Below are positions 1 through 9,200 of a stretch of 64,000 nucleotides of DNA, one piece after another. Source of the stretch: Neolewinella persica DSM 23188 (lineage in GTDB: Bacteria > Bacteroidota > Bacteroidia > Chitinophagales > Saprospiraceae); the NCBI RefSeq assembly GCF_000373105.1, contig NZ_KB890417.1, forward strand, positions 28,339-92,338, in the 5' to 3' direction. Position 1 is the stretch's first letter, and the number at the start of each line of letters is the position of its first letter. Under the pieces are notes generated by a model. That model did no database searches. It was not told the DNA's origin and was given only the letters and a program-made list of their open reading frames with translations. The translations under genes and the position numbers were made by a program.

Positions 1-63
1 CTCGGAGTGCGCGAGAGGATGGGTAGGACAGCACCTTGGGGTGCGCTCGGGGACCTAGCACTT

Positions 64-134
64 ATCCCCGGGTTTGCCCGCTGCTTCGCAGCTTGCCACA
101 CCCGGGATTAAAGCGGTTTGATCCCTCCGGGATC
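64..134. repeat. REP-like Y-shaped repeat, left side of transposase
   Basis: An outer stem (ATCCCCGGGT at 64-73 against ACCCGGGAT near 100-108) encloses a small inner hairpin GCTGCTTCGCAGC (80-92). It is followed by a segment (101-134) ending in the palindrome GATCCCTCCGGGATC. The 101-134 segment reappears in inverted orientation at 728-760, on the other side of the transposase gene. Such hairpins flanking a REP-associated tyrosine transposase are the expected substrate of that family; this link is inference from position. Confidence 0.7.
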
Positions 135-140
135 ACCCAC

Positions 141-180
141 TAAACGTTTGTATACGTTTATAAACGTAAGTATACGTATA
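141..180. promoter_or_regulatory. Four 10-bp phased TANACGT units upstream of transposase
   Basis: Four consecutive decamers, TAAACGTTTG, TATACGTTTA, TAAACGTAAG and TATACGTATA, each contain TANACGT. The perfect palindrome CGTTTATAAACG lies at 155-166. The 10-bp period matches one helical turn, so a protein bound to the units would sit on one face of the DNA. This could be an operator or promoter region for the transposase; the function is not known. Confidence 0.45.
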
Positions 181-270
181 AAAAACGACTCTTAGGAATA
201 GCGGGTTGCTCTTTTGCCACTGGCGATACTGCCAGATGATGATCGTAAGAGATCGCAAAGTTCTTTCCTA

Positions 271-723
271 ATGAGTAGTACCTACATTCGTACCGTTTAC
301 CAGATAGTTTTTTCCACTAAGCATCGAGAGCCCGTTATGATCGGGGTCGGGCATCGAGAAAAACTCTTCAGTTACATGGGTGGCATCATAAAGAACCAAC
401 GCTGTATTATGTATCAGGGAGGAGGCGTGGAAGACCACCTTCACTTGATCATCGGTCTACATCCTTCTGTAGCGTTATCTTCCCTGGTTAAAGACCTCAA
501 GCTGGCAAGTGCTCAATTCATTCGAAGTACTAAACTGTTTCCAGACTTTAAGCACTGGCAGGTAGGTTACGGTGCTTTCACCTACACGCCGGACGCCCTC
601 CCTAACCTCATCCCCTACGTACAAAATCAGGTAAAGCACCATGACAAAGAAAAATCCGCCACTGAGCTCCGTCGTCTCCTCCAAGAAAACGGCATCGACT
701 TCGATGAACGCTATTTCGAATAA
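271..723 (+). CDS. REP-associated tyrosine transposase (IS200-like, TnpA_REP)
   Basis: This 150-residue protein of the HUH single-strand transposase superfamily cuts and joins DNA at REP-type hairpins. The sequence shows the HUH metal-binding motif as DHLHLII (around residues 53-59), the opening pattern TYIRTVYQIVFSTKHREPV typical of the family, and the C-terminal helix LPNLIPYVQNQVKHHDK carrying the candidate catalytic tyrosine. The frame opens at 214, but the family N-terminus begins at the ATG at 271 (MSSTYIRT), so that start is chosen. Inverted copies of a REP-like repeat lie on both sides (64-134 and 728-798), as expected for a single-copy RAYT unit. The gene looks intact; no passenger gene is present. 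Confidence 0.88.
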   Translation: MSSTYIRTVYQIVFSTKHREPVMIGVGHREKLFSYMGGIIKNQRCIMYQGGGVEDHLHLIIGLHPSVALSSLVKDLKLASAQFIRSTKLFPDFKHWQVGYGAFTYTPDALPNLIPYVQNQVKHHDKEKSATELRRLLQENGIDFDERYFE

Positions 724-727
724 TCCC

Positions 728-798
728 GATCCCGGAGGGATCAAATCGTTTTAACCCCGGATGGAGCCATCGACGTAGTCGTTGGCGGAATCCGGGGA
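728..798. repeat. REP-like Y-shaped repeat, right side of transposase
   Basis: Positions 728-760 are an inverted, slightly diverged copy of 101-134, including GATCCCGGAGGGATC. Positions 755-798 form a second stem, CCCCGGAT against ATCCGGGG, around an inner hairpin CGACGTAGTCG. Together with the left repeat this brackets the transposase gene. Confidence 0.7.
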
Positions 799-817
799 GC
801 GCGCTCCCCACCAGTAG

Positions 818-1050
818 CAACGAGCAGTATCCGGAAGACACAGACCACCCCAGTCACGAGTCCCCCCCCGAGGCATCCGCAGCCCACAGCGACGAGCGGT
901 ATCCGGAAGATACAGACCACCCCAGTCACGAGTCCCCCCCGAGGCATCCGCAGCCCACAGCAACGAGCAGTATCCGGAAGACACAGACCACCCCAGTCAC
1001 AAGTCCTCCCCGAGGCATCCGCAGCCCACAGCGACGAATACTATCCGGGA
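818..1050. repeat. Tandem array of ~71-bp repeats (three full copies and a partial one)
   Basis: The anchor word CGAGCRGTATCCGGAAGA starts at 821, 893 and 964, with a degenerate fourth copy at 1034, giving periods of 72, 71 and 70 bp. Each unit contains CAGACCACCCCAGTCAC and GAGGCATCCGCAGCCCACAG. There is no gene in this stretch (724-1086). Units are too long and spacer-free for a CRISPR array. The array adjoins the right REP-like repeat and may have grown from it. Confidence 0.9.
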
Positions 1051-1086
1051 TGATGCAGCGAGGAGCAATATCCAGCGCGCCCTACA

Positions 1087-2271
1087 TCAATCCACCCGAA
1101 CTACCAACCCCTTCAAATACTCCCCCTCCTGGTGGTAAAGGTTCACTGGGTGATCCGCCCCCTGGCTGAGGTGGTGCAGTACGCGGCAATCACGGCCGGC
1201 TTCCAGGCCGGCAGCGACGATGGTATCGTAGAACAGCTGCCGTTCCACTACCCGGCTACAGCTGAAGGTAAAGAGGAGGCCACCGGGCTTAATGGCTTTC
1301 ATCGCCCGGGCGTTGAGGCGCTTATAGGCCTGAACCGCCTTGTGCCGCTTATGCTTATTCTTGGCAAAGGCTGGCGGATCAACCACGATGATGTCGTACG
1401 GATCATCCGCAGAATGTTCTTTTAACCATTCCATGACATCGGCGGTGTGTGCCTCATGGCGGTCTTCGAAATCACCGTTACGGGCAACGTTGTCGTCGGT
1501 CAGTTCGATCGCGCTGCCGCTCAGGTCCACACTTTGCACCTGCGCGCCGTCGCCCAAAAGCGCATATACCGAAAAGCCACCCGTGTAGCAAAAAGTATTC
1601 AGTACCCGCTTGCCTTTAGCGTAGCTACCGAGCAACCAGCGGTTGTCACGCTGATCGAGGAAAAAGCCGGTTTTCTGCCCTCCTGCCACGTCTACCCGAA
1701 AGCGACGACCATTTTCCAGTACCACCACCTCAGTAACCTCATCACCGAGCAGTACGCCGTCTTCAGCCGGGTACCGATCTGGCAAAGTCTTCCCACTTTT
1801 ATCGTAGATGGTCGACACGCCGTCCCCCAATAATTCCTTCAGCAGTCTAGCGATCAACTTCCGCTCGCGGAACATACCGATGCCGTGGCACTGGATCACT
1901 ACCACACTTGCATACCGGTCCACGATCAGGCCGGGTAGCCCGTCCCCAGCCGCGTGAACAAGTCGGTAGGCATTCGTCAGCGGGTCGTCTACTAATCCGA
2001 GTTGTTTGCGCAAATCAAGCGCGGCACTCAATTTCGCTCGTAACAAATCTTCTATTGGCAATTGTTCCTCCCCGAAGTGTAGCAACCGCACGCGGATGCC
2101 ACCAGACTGGTAATGGCCAAAACCCAATCGATCACCGTTAATGGCGTCCACCGCCACCAGGTCACCATCCTCGATGCCGTCTTCTTCAGACTTAATGGCA
2201 CCGGAGAACACCCAGGGGTTACGGCGACGGATGGCACCGTCTTTTGCTTTGAGGAGGGTTAATTTTTTCAT
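1087..2271 (-). CDS. rlmI: Class I rRNA methyltransferase, RlmI-like (m5C, PUA domain)
   Basis: A 394-residue SAM-dependent methyltransferase that in its family modifies a cytosine at C5 in 23S rRNA (C1962 in E. coli). An N-terminal PUA domain (about 1-75, with RRRNPWVFSGAI) is followed by a linking domain and a Rossmann fold. SAM motif I is VLNTFCYTGGFS at 223-234, motif IV is VDPPAFAK at 297-304, and the catalytic-type cysteine lies in FSCSR (Cys338). Length is normal. The ATG lies six bases after a -7 box TACCTTCG on the minus strand (2278-2285), so the transcript may be leaderless. The gene diverges from the FAD oxidoreductase. The exact target base is inferred from family membership. Confidence 0.85.
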   Translation of the reverse strand: MKKLTLLKAKDGAIRRRNPWVFSGAIKSEEDGIEDGDLVAVDAINGDRLGFGHYQSGGIRVRLLHFGEEQLPIEDLLRAKLSAALDLRKQLGLVDDPLTNAYRLVHAAGDGLPGLIVDRYASVVVIQCHGIGMFRERKLIARLLKELLGDGVSTIYDKSGKTLPDRYPAEDGVLLGDEVTEVVVLENGRRFRVDVAGGQKTGFFLDQRDNRWLLGSYAKGKRVLNTFCYTGGFSVYALLGDGAQVQSVDLSGSAIELTDDNVARNGDFEDRHEAHTADVMEWLKEHSADDPYDIIVVDPPAFAKNKHKRHKAVQAYKRLNARAMKAIKPGGLLFTFSCSRVVERQLFYDTIVAAGLEAGRDCRVLHHLSQGADHPVNLYHQEGEYLKGLVVRVD

Positions 2272-2277
2272 AGATCG

Positions 2278-2285
2278 CGAAGGTA
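2278..2285 (-). promoter_or_regulatory. Putative -7 box TACCTTCG, leaderless promoter of the methyltransferase
   Basis: TACCTTCG on the minus strand matches the Bacteroidetes -7 consensus TAnnTTTG at 7 of 8 positions and lies six bases before the ATG at 2271. Transcription would start at or next to the start codon. No clear -33 TTG element is visible. Confidence 0.45.
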
Positions 2286-2411
2286 GTAAAGGCGGAAGGG
2301 AGAAAGGGGAAAAGGGCCGAAGAAGTCCTTCCTGAATTACCTTTACCCTTGCTTCCTTGATTCCTTTCCCCTTTCCCCCTTTATTCTCTTATCCCTTTAC
2401 CTCCCTCCTCC

Positions 2412-3461
2412 TTGAACTTCCTCATCATCGGCCAGGGCCTTGCCGGCACCCTAACGGGCTACCGCCTGGAACAGTCCGGCCATACCGTCCACTACGTCGA
2501 CGCACCCAGACAAACCGCTTCCAGCGAAGTCGCTGCAGGCATCGTCAACCCCATTACCGGCCGTCGCTTCGTGAAGAGTTGGCGGATGGATGAGCTGTTG
2601 CCCGTTGCCAGATCGCTGTACCACGCACTGGAAGAAGAATTGGGGATAAAGCTCTGGTATGAGCAACCCCTCATCCGTAGCCTCCACCACCGGGGGGACC
2701 TCAACGACTGGCAGGCCCGCTCTGCCGACCCCGGCTACCCGGAATACATGGACGATGCTCCTGACGTAGGCCGCATCCCCGAACTGACGACATCGGTATT
2801 CGCCTACGCGGGCGTACGCCAGGCGGCACGGGTAGACGTGCCGGCACTTGTTAGCGCTTTCCGAAAAAAACTGGCGATGGAGGGGAGGTTTTTTGCTGAA
2901 GTGGTGGATTATGAGGAGATTATGGGGCTTTTGAAGGTGGCTGGGCGGACGCTCAAAGGTCCCTACGATCACCTCATTTTTTGTGAAGGCTGGCGGGCGC
3001 GCTTCAATCCCTGGTTCGGAGACCTGCCGCACGGCGGCAACAAAGGAGAGATACTAATCGTCAAAACGCAGGCCCCCATACTCGAACAAATGTTCAAGCA
3101 CCGGGTATTCCTGGTCCCGCTGGCCGACGATACTTACTGGATTGGGGCGACCAGTGAAAACCAATTTACCGACGACTCCCCCACCCCGGCTAACCGAAAC
3201 TTTCTGGCAGACCGCCTGGCGGAGGTGCTCACGGGTACACCCTACGAGATCGTCGGGCACCGAGCGGCCATCCGACCGACTGTCCGCGATCGGCGGATGT
3301 TCATCGGCACCCATCCGGACATCCCTCAACTCGCTATCCTGAACGGACTGGGAACTAAGGGTGCCTCACTGGCTCCGCTGGGCAGTCTTTGGCTGACGGA
3401 GCATTTGCTGGAGGGGAAGCCGATTCCGGAGGAGGTGGATATTCGGAGGTTTAACCGCTAA
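2412..3461 (+). CDS. FAD-dependent oxidoreductase (DAO family)
   Basis: A 349-residue flavoprotein of the D-amino-acid oxidase / glycine oxidase superfamily. The N-terminus carries the dinucleotide-binding motif IIGQGLAGTLTG (residues 5-16), followed by the DAO-type segment EVAAGIVNPITGRRF. The C-terminal part has the second FAD-contact region, IRPTVRDRRMFIG and NGLGTKGASLAPL. Substrate cannot be told. The only start that keeps the nucleotide-binding strand is TTG at 2412; the first internal ATG is about 55 codons later and would destroy the fold. Codons around 2946-2964 contain CGGACGCTCAAAGGTCCCT, identical to part of the intergenic element at 14359-14377. It is divergent from the methyltransferase. 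Confidence 0.82.
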   Translation: MNFLIIGQGLAGTLTGYRLEQSGHTVHYVDAPRQTASSEVAAGIVNPITGRRFVKSWRMDELLPVARSLYHALEEELGIKLWYEQPLIRSLHHRGDLNDWQARSADPGYPEYMDDAPDVGRIPELTTSVFAYAGVRQAARVDVPALVSAFRKKLAMEGRFFAEVVDYEEIMGLLKVAGRTLKGPYDHLIFCEGWRARFNPWFGDLPHGGNKGEILIVKTQAPILEQMFKHRVFLVPLADDTYWIGATSENQFTDDSPTPANRNFLADRLAEVLTGTPYEIVGHRAAIRPTVRDRRMFIGTHPDIPQLAILNGLGTKGASLAPLGSLWLTEHLLEGKPIPEEVDIRRFNR

Positions 3462-3483
3462 GGGCAAGTAATGGAAGGCGTGA

Positions 3484-3692
3484 ATGGGAGAAGGTAAGAA
3501 TGGGCTGCCGCTACTACTATTCGCGGCGGTGCACTTCGTGGATGCCTTCGGCGGTCACTTGCTCACCTTGAGGCTGGACGAAAGGCGTCTCGGCGGACAA
3601 GCGATTCCTTTTGCACACCTCAATTTAAAATTCTATTCATTGTAGACCGGATACTACGGGAAAGAGGCCGTAGCATTCTCTCATTCTCTCCT
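3484..3692. repeat. Dispersed intergenic element, family C copy 1
   Basis: This gene-free stretch opens with GAATGGGAGAAGGTAAGAA and ends with TTCTCTCATTCTCTCC. It contains CTGCCGCT, ATTCGC and CTTGCTCACCTT in the same order as 19152-19350. The two copies have inverted ends of the type GAATGGGAGAA / TTCTCCCATTC. No coding capacity is seen. Confidence 0.5.
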
Positions 3693-6200
3693 TTAAAACG
3701 GATAGCCAAACGCCACCACCAACCGAATATTATCCTGAGGCACATCACGGGCATTGGCAAAAGGCGGCACGAGTAAGGCTGCGTTTTCTGCATAAGGGGT
3801 TACCAAAGGTTTCGCCAAATCGATCCGCAGGACCAGGAACTGAAGGTCGAAGCGTACGCCTACCCCAGCGTCTACGGCAATATCACCGGAAAAAGCATCA
3901 GTTTTAAAGTCCGTTTCCAGTTCCTCCAGCTCGGTCTTGTACGTCCAAATATTCCCAAAGTCGGTGAAAGCCGCGAGCTCAATCAGCGGGTCAACGCGAT
4001 AGCGTAACTCCACGCTGCCCTCTAACAGCAGGTTACCGTAACCACCAAAGGTCAACAGGTTATTGGCAAAGGGAACGGTACGGCCGGGGCCGACCTGGCG
4101 GGGCGCAAAGCCCCGCAAGCTGTTTGGCCCGCCGATGGAAAACAGGTCAAAGTATGGCACAATTGCCTTTTCACTGAATATTGGGAACGCAATTCCCCCA
4201 TGAAATCGGGTAGCGATCTGCAGCTGCTTGCTCAGGGTCAGGTAGTACCTGGCATCCGTTTCCAGCAGCGGATAGAAACTCGTTTCCCGGTCCCGGAACT
4301 CGGACCCCGTCCCCACCGGAAAAACATTGTTCATATTCATGGACACGAACTGACGCAGAAAGAAAGAGTGTGTCGACAGTCCCTTCAACCGGGTATCAAG
4401 GTTATAGGTATAGTTGGGCGAAAAGACGAGCATTCGGTCGAAGCGGTTGGTTTGCGCGCCAGCGGCGCCCGGGGCCAGATTCACCTCCCGCGCCAGGTCC
4501 AACACTTGTTCGGTAGCAACAGAGGGGTTCTGTAACCGGATACTGAAAGGATTCAGGGAGTGGTTCTTCGTTACCCGACGGCGCCAGGTGTACCCGAATT
4601 GAAAACGTAACTGAGTGAGGCTAATCCTTTCCGTTGCGCTGGGATCTGCTTCAACCAGGTTCGCCAGCTCGGTCAGGTTGTTTTCGATAATTTCATTGTT
4701 GAACTGGATCAGGTTCATCTGCAGGTTCTCAATCTTACCTCCTATTTCTATTACTGTCCCGGAGGTAAAAACACGTGGAATGAGTTTCCTGCGGCTGGGC
4801 ATCCAGAGTCGGGGTACCTGAAGCTGGGCGGTAAACCCGTACGTGCCGGCGCTGGGCACCCGTGCCGCCCCCTGATCTCCGAGGAATTGCGCTAAGCTGA
4901 ATTCTCCTTCCAGGCGCAGCAATTCCGCACCACGTAATAGGTTCCGGTTCACGTAGGCGATCTTAGCACTCGGGCCAAAGTAATCGGCACTATTGTAAGA
5001 GATACCCAGTTCCCCTTCGAACCGGCGGCGGAGGCGCGGTTGCAAGTAGGCGTTGAGCACCAACAAACTGTCTGCACCCGGCACGGGGTCATAACTCATG
5101 GCAATGTACCGGAAGGTGTTGTAATCAGCCAGTCGCTGCAGGGTCTTTTTATGTTGCAACGGACTGTAAAGGTCTCCGGCACTCATGGCAAAGGCCTCAT
5201 CCACAATTGAGGGGCGGAGAGGGCAGTCACGACAAATAACGTTGATGCCGTTGACCCGCGCAGTATCCAGTCTGCCATAATTACCCAAACTGTCCTCAGG
5301 TTCTGCATTGGAGTAGACGTTCACGTCTACTATGCGTTGCGGGTACAGATGGTTAAGGGGAACCCCTTCTTTTAGTTTAGCGAGTAAGTCCACCTGGTGA
5401 TCCCCGGCAACCGTATCCGCCAGGAAGAAGAAGTCATCTCCTCTGGCATAATAATAACCAGCATTGCGTAAGGCTTCCTGCCAACGTTGGCGCTCTGCTT
5501 TGATCAGGTCCAGTTCGTACCGTTTTCCTGTCTTCAAAGCGGCGGTTTTCCGCATCGGGTTGATGATCCGGGCGATGGCACTGTCTCGCCAGTAATACCG
5601 TACCGAATCGATCAGGTAGGGACGGCCAACCTTGAGGTCAAAGTCGACGGAGATCGTACGGGCAGCAGCACTAGTATCCAGCTTCCAGGTAGCCCTGTTG
5701 TTGAAATACCCCTCGTTGCTTGCCCGGTTTTCAATCAGGCCATTGATCGTCTCCACCACCGTTTCATCGTAAAAGATCGGTTCTTCACCCCAGGGTGTTT
5801 TATCCTCGAATTTATCGGGCTTTTCGGCCAGCTTCTCCTGAAATTTATAGTACCGGTATATCGGGTAATACCCCAGTACCGGCACCTTCTTGTTCGTGTT
5901 ATTATCCAGCACTGACTGAACTTCACCATTAAGTTCAGTAACATTTACCTGCGTTGGTGAGGTGATTTCAGCCGAGGAGCCATCGTAGAGGTACTTCCCA
6001 TCGGGGAGGTATTTGGTGATGCTGCAGGAGGTAAGTAAAGGGAGCAGGAAAAAAAGAAGAAAGGGGGCGGGGCCGCAGGTGCGGAAAATGGTTTTGAAAA
6101 GCAGGGGCAGGCTGCGGGCCTCAAAGCGTCCCGCAAGGGACCCTTGAACGTCCATAGCCGGTCCTTGCCCCATTTCCATATTTTGAACACTATTACTCAT
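3693..6200 (-). CDS. tamL: TamL: BamA/TamA-family outer-membrane lipoprotein
   Basis: An 835-residue Omp85-family protein of the Bacteroidetes TamL type, thought to act with TamB in outer-membrane protein or lipid assembly. After a long N-terminal leader comes a hydrophobic segment and a lipobox LLTSC (Cys59), then the family signature SITKYLPDGKYLYDG. POTRA-like repeats fill roughly 60-400, and a D15/surface-antigen barrel follows with FDLFSIGGPNSLRGFAPRQVGPG and a typical barrel end VRFDLQFLVLRIDLAKPL...VAFGYPF. It lies 44 bp downstream of tamB, so the two are co-transcribed. The first 45 codons are odd: 6065-6082 and 6121-6152 match dispersed DNA repeats of this genome and encode RTCGPAP, suggesting that repeat sequence has become part of the signal region. 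The true start may be an inner ATG. Confidence 0.88.
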   Translation of the reverse strand: MSNSVQNMEMGQGPAMDVQGSLAGRFEARSLPLLFKTIFRTCGPAPFLLFFLLPLLTSCSITKYLPDGKYLYDGSSAEITSPTQVNVTELNGEVQSVLDNNTNKKVPVLGYYPIYRYYKFQEKLAEKPDKFEDKTPWGEEPIFYDETVVETINGLIENRASNEGYFNNRATWKLDTSAAARTISVDFDLKVGRPYLIDSVRYYWRDSAIARIINPMRKTAALKTGKRYELDLIKAERQRWQEALRNAGYYYARGDDFFFLADTVAGDHQVDLLAKLKEGVPLNHLYPQRIVDVNVYSNAEPEDSLGNYGRLDTARVNGINVICRDCPLRPSIVDEAFAMSAGDLYSPLQHKKTLQRLADYNTFRYIAMSYDPVPGADSLLVLNAYLQPRLRRRFEGELGISYNSADYFGPSAKIAYVNRNLLRGAELLRLEGEFSLAQFLGDQGAARVPSAGTYGFTAQLQVPRLWMPSRRKLIPRVFTSGTVIEIGGKIENLQMNLIQFNNEIIENNLTELANLVEADPSATERISLTQLRFQFGYTWRRRVTKNHSLNPFSIRLQNPSVATEQVLDLAREVNLAPGAAGAQTNRFDRMLVFSPNYTYNLDTRLKGLSTHSFFLRQFVSMNMNNVFPVGTGSEFRDRETSFYPLLETDARYYLTLSKQLQIATRFHGGIAFPIFSEKAIVPYFDLFSIGGPNSLRGFAPRQVGPGRTVPFANNLLTFGGYGNLLLEGSVELRYRVDPLIELAAFTDFGNIWTYKTELEELETDFKTDAFSGDIAVDAGVGVRFDLQFLVLRIDLAKPLVTPYAENAALLVPPFANARDVPQDNIRLVVAFGYPF

Positions 6201-6244
6201 TTTTTCTTTGGTTCTCCTTTAATAAGTCGTGTGAAGCATGTTGC

Positions 6245-9200
6245 TTACTCCTTTTCATCTTTCCCCCTAAACCACCGGATGCGGTCAAAGTCTTTCCCAA
6301 ACGTCAGCCGGCCGCCAAAGCGAATTACATTACCCCCCACCAACGTATTCCGGTCTCGGTCGTTGAAGAATTTCAGCCGGAAAGATCCGTCTTCGTTGAT
6401 CAGGTATTCAGCGGTGATGTTGTCCAGGTAGGTTTGCTGCGTCCCGGCCAGTTCGTCTTCGGCGGTGCCTGCTACGCCATCAATGCTGATCACGACCCGG
6501 TCGTCAAACAATGCTTTTCGCAGGCTGATGCGGAGGTTGGTCTGGGTTTTACCCCCTTCGTCCGCATAGCTGTCCAGACCAAAGTCAAGATCAACAAAGC
6601 CGACCAGTTGGTCCGCAAAGGTGTTGAGGTAATTACTCATCAGGTTGTTGAGGGTGGTAGACGCCAGGTTCGGCCCGCCGCCACCGGCATCCAGCAGTGG
6701 GATGTTGAAACTACCGAAGGCCAGCAGCTGGAACGCAGTGGTCGTCATCCGGCTCTGGTCCTGACGCAGGGTGGCCAGGGATTCCTCAACGCTGCTAAGG
6801 CCGAGGTTACCATAAGCATCTTCCGGATACACCACATTGGTGGTGATGTTACTGGCCTGCAGGTCACCCTTCAGCGTGATGTCGACATAAAAAGTTTGCT
6901 TCCGGCGCAGCCCGGACACGTCAACACCTTCTCCCTGAACTCCTTGTACCAGCGACAGCGGCGAGGTTTGTGCCAAGTGCCGGATGCGCAGATCCAGGCT
7001 GGGGTTCAGCAGGTCACCGTTGAAAGTTACGTTACTTCCGGCCAGTACCTCGAATTCTTTGTTGATGATGTTCTGGTAGATGAAATCGTACTTCCCGGTT
7101 ACCAGCTCTACGCGGCCGGCCGCCTCCTGGCGGCCATCGGGGTAAATCCGCATCGTCAGGTCACCGTCGGCTTTGCCGGTGAAGGTTTGCCCCGTAACCG
7201 GATCTACGACTACGGTTACCTCCAGGTTAGGTTTTACCTCCAGGTCGAGGGTAAGGTCCATGCCAGCATTAAAGGTACCGGTGCCGGTATCCGCAGCCAC
7301 CGTATCCCGGCGCAGCAGGTCGTTCCAGCGGTATTTTTCGGTAAAATCCATGATGCCTTCCGTTTCCACAAGCCCCTGCTGGAGGATCCGGTAGATATAG
7401 GTCACTTCTGATTCCCGACTGGTCGTTGCCGTCACGTCCACTATTGGCCGGATGGCGGTTCCGCTAATGTTGACATCGGCATCGACGTACATTTTTCCAA
7501 ACCAGTCCTTATTGTCTTCGATGGTGGAGTTGATCGCCAGGAAGTCGTTGGCCCGCACCCGTAGGTCCAGAACGATGTCTTCCAAACTTTGCAGTTCAAC
7601 TTTCCCCTGCACCCGCGCGCCGCCGCCCCGCGAATCATAAATGTTCCAATCGTTCCCGAAAGTAATCGTCGAATTATTGAATTTAATCGGCTGCTCGTCC
7701 AGGCGATATCGCTCCCCCAACAGACTGATGATGAGGCTGGCGTCATTGAATTTCAAGCTGCCATCCAGATCCGGCGCATCGATGGTTCCGCCAATATCGA
7801 CCCGGCCGGTCACGTACCCCTCGCTCTTATTCAGGTAGCCCAGACTGAACGGCTCGGCGGCCGCCAGCTGCAATTTCGTAACGTCCAGCACCAGGTTCAG
7901 CGGACCGTCCAGCTCCACCGTGCCCTTCAATGTAGCGTTGTTCCCCGCTTCGTCAATACTGACGTCCACATTGTACGTCTGCTCGTTAGAACTTTTCACC
8001 TCCGCAACAACATCGCCTAGCAAGGTTCCGGCGTACTTCAACTGGTTGACCGATAGGTTGGATTGAATGCCCAGGTTCGTCAGCGCATTATCCAGCCCCA
8101 CCGTTCCGTTCACGATACCCGCCGCCGTTTCCTCTTCGGAAAACAACAAACGGCTGGGCGTTCGTAAGTTGAAGTCTCCGAAGGTAATCACTACATCCCC
8201 CGGTTCCGTGGTGGTGGCCGAGAGGGACTGCCCATCATTGCGAAGCGCGAAATTTCGGATAATCAGCGACGGACCAGCAAGGGTAATCAGGTTATCCGAA
8301 GGCACCGTCCAGGTCTCAAAATTCAGGATCTGCTCCTCCTCCAACCGAATGGTAATCGTGTCAGATTCCGGATCGGTCACAAAGCCGAGGTAGTGCCGCA
8401 AGCTGTCTTCTTCGGTGTATAATTTGAGCTCCACCAGCATTTCGTCGTTCATGGTTTCACCGCTCAGGGACGTCCGGCCGAGTTCGACCTGGTCGCCATA
8501 TTTGATATTGGCCCAGTCTGCTTCCCACACCAGGTCAACCGTATCACCAATGGCCCGGAAGGTAAGGTTACGCGCGTTGAGGCCGGCGTAGCTGATCTCC
8601 GGCAAATCCAGATTAACCAGTAAATCCGGGGTCCCGTCCCGGTATAAAAGAGAGGCGTTGAAGGGTGAGAGCTCCGTCAGGCCCGTGATCAACCCACCGG
8701 TCAGCGGCTGCGGCCGCTTGAGCTGCAGGGCAAAGTCCAGCATGTCCCCATTTTCGACCGGGTTGGGTTGCCGCAGGCTTTCGTCCCAGTAAGCCATAAT
8801 GAATTGAATCATTTTCTCCGGCGTTTTCAGTGGGTCAAACACCCCCAAAAGCTCGGCATCAAGAACGTCAGATTTTACAAAAATTTCATTTTTCAGGTCA
8901 TGAAGGCTAGCCGTTACTACGAAACTATCAACGTAACTTGATCCTTCATTGCCGCGTAATTTCACGGTGTCCAGCCGAACGTACCCTTCCATATTATAAG
9001 GATCGAGGCCAACCGACTTGGCGGTTAGCCGGCCTTCCAGTGTCAGCGGCACCTCGGTGATTTCCCACCGCTGCAGGTCAACCCGGTTTAGGTCGACTAC
9101 GGCATTTATGGACGCTACGCTGTCGGGCCCGATGGTGTAGCGCCCTCTTCCTTTCGCCAAAAAGTCTGGATGCGTCAGGTTAAAATCCGCCTCGTAGTTC

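Noticed and set aside
741..984. Minus-strand frames over the 71-bp array (68 and 77 residues)
   Set aside because: They are only the tandem repeat read as protein, with the same peptide recurring; no homologous domain or start signal.
818..1050. CRISPR array
   Set aside because: Units of 71 bp follow directly with no unique spacers, and no cas genes are nearby.
6434..7411. Plus-strand frame of 325 residues
   Set aside because: Antisense shadow of tamB; composition lacks any family motif, while the minus-strand frame runs through with a TamB domain.
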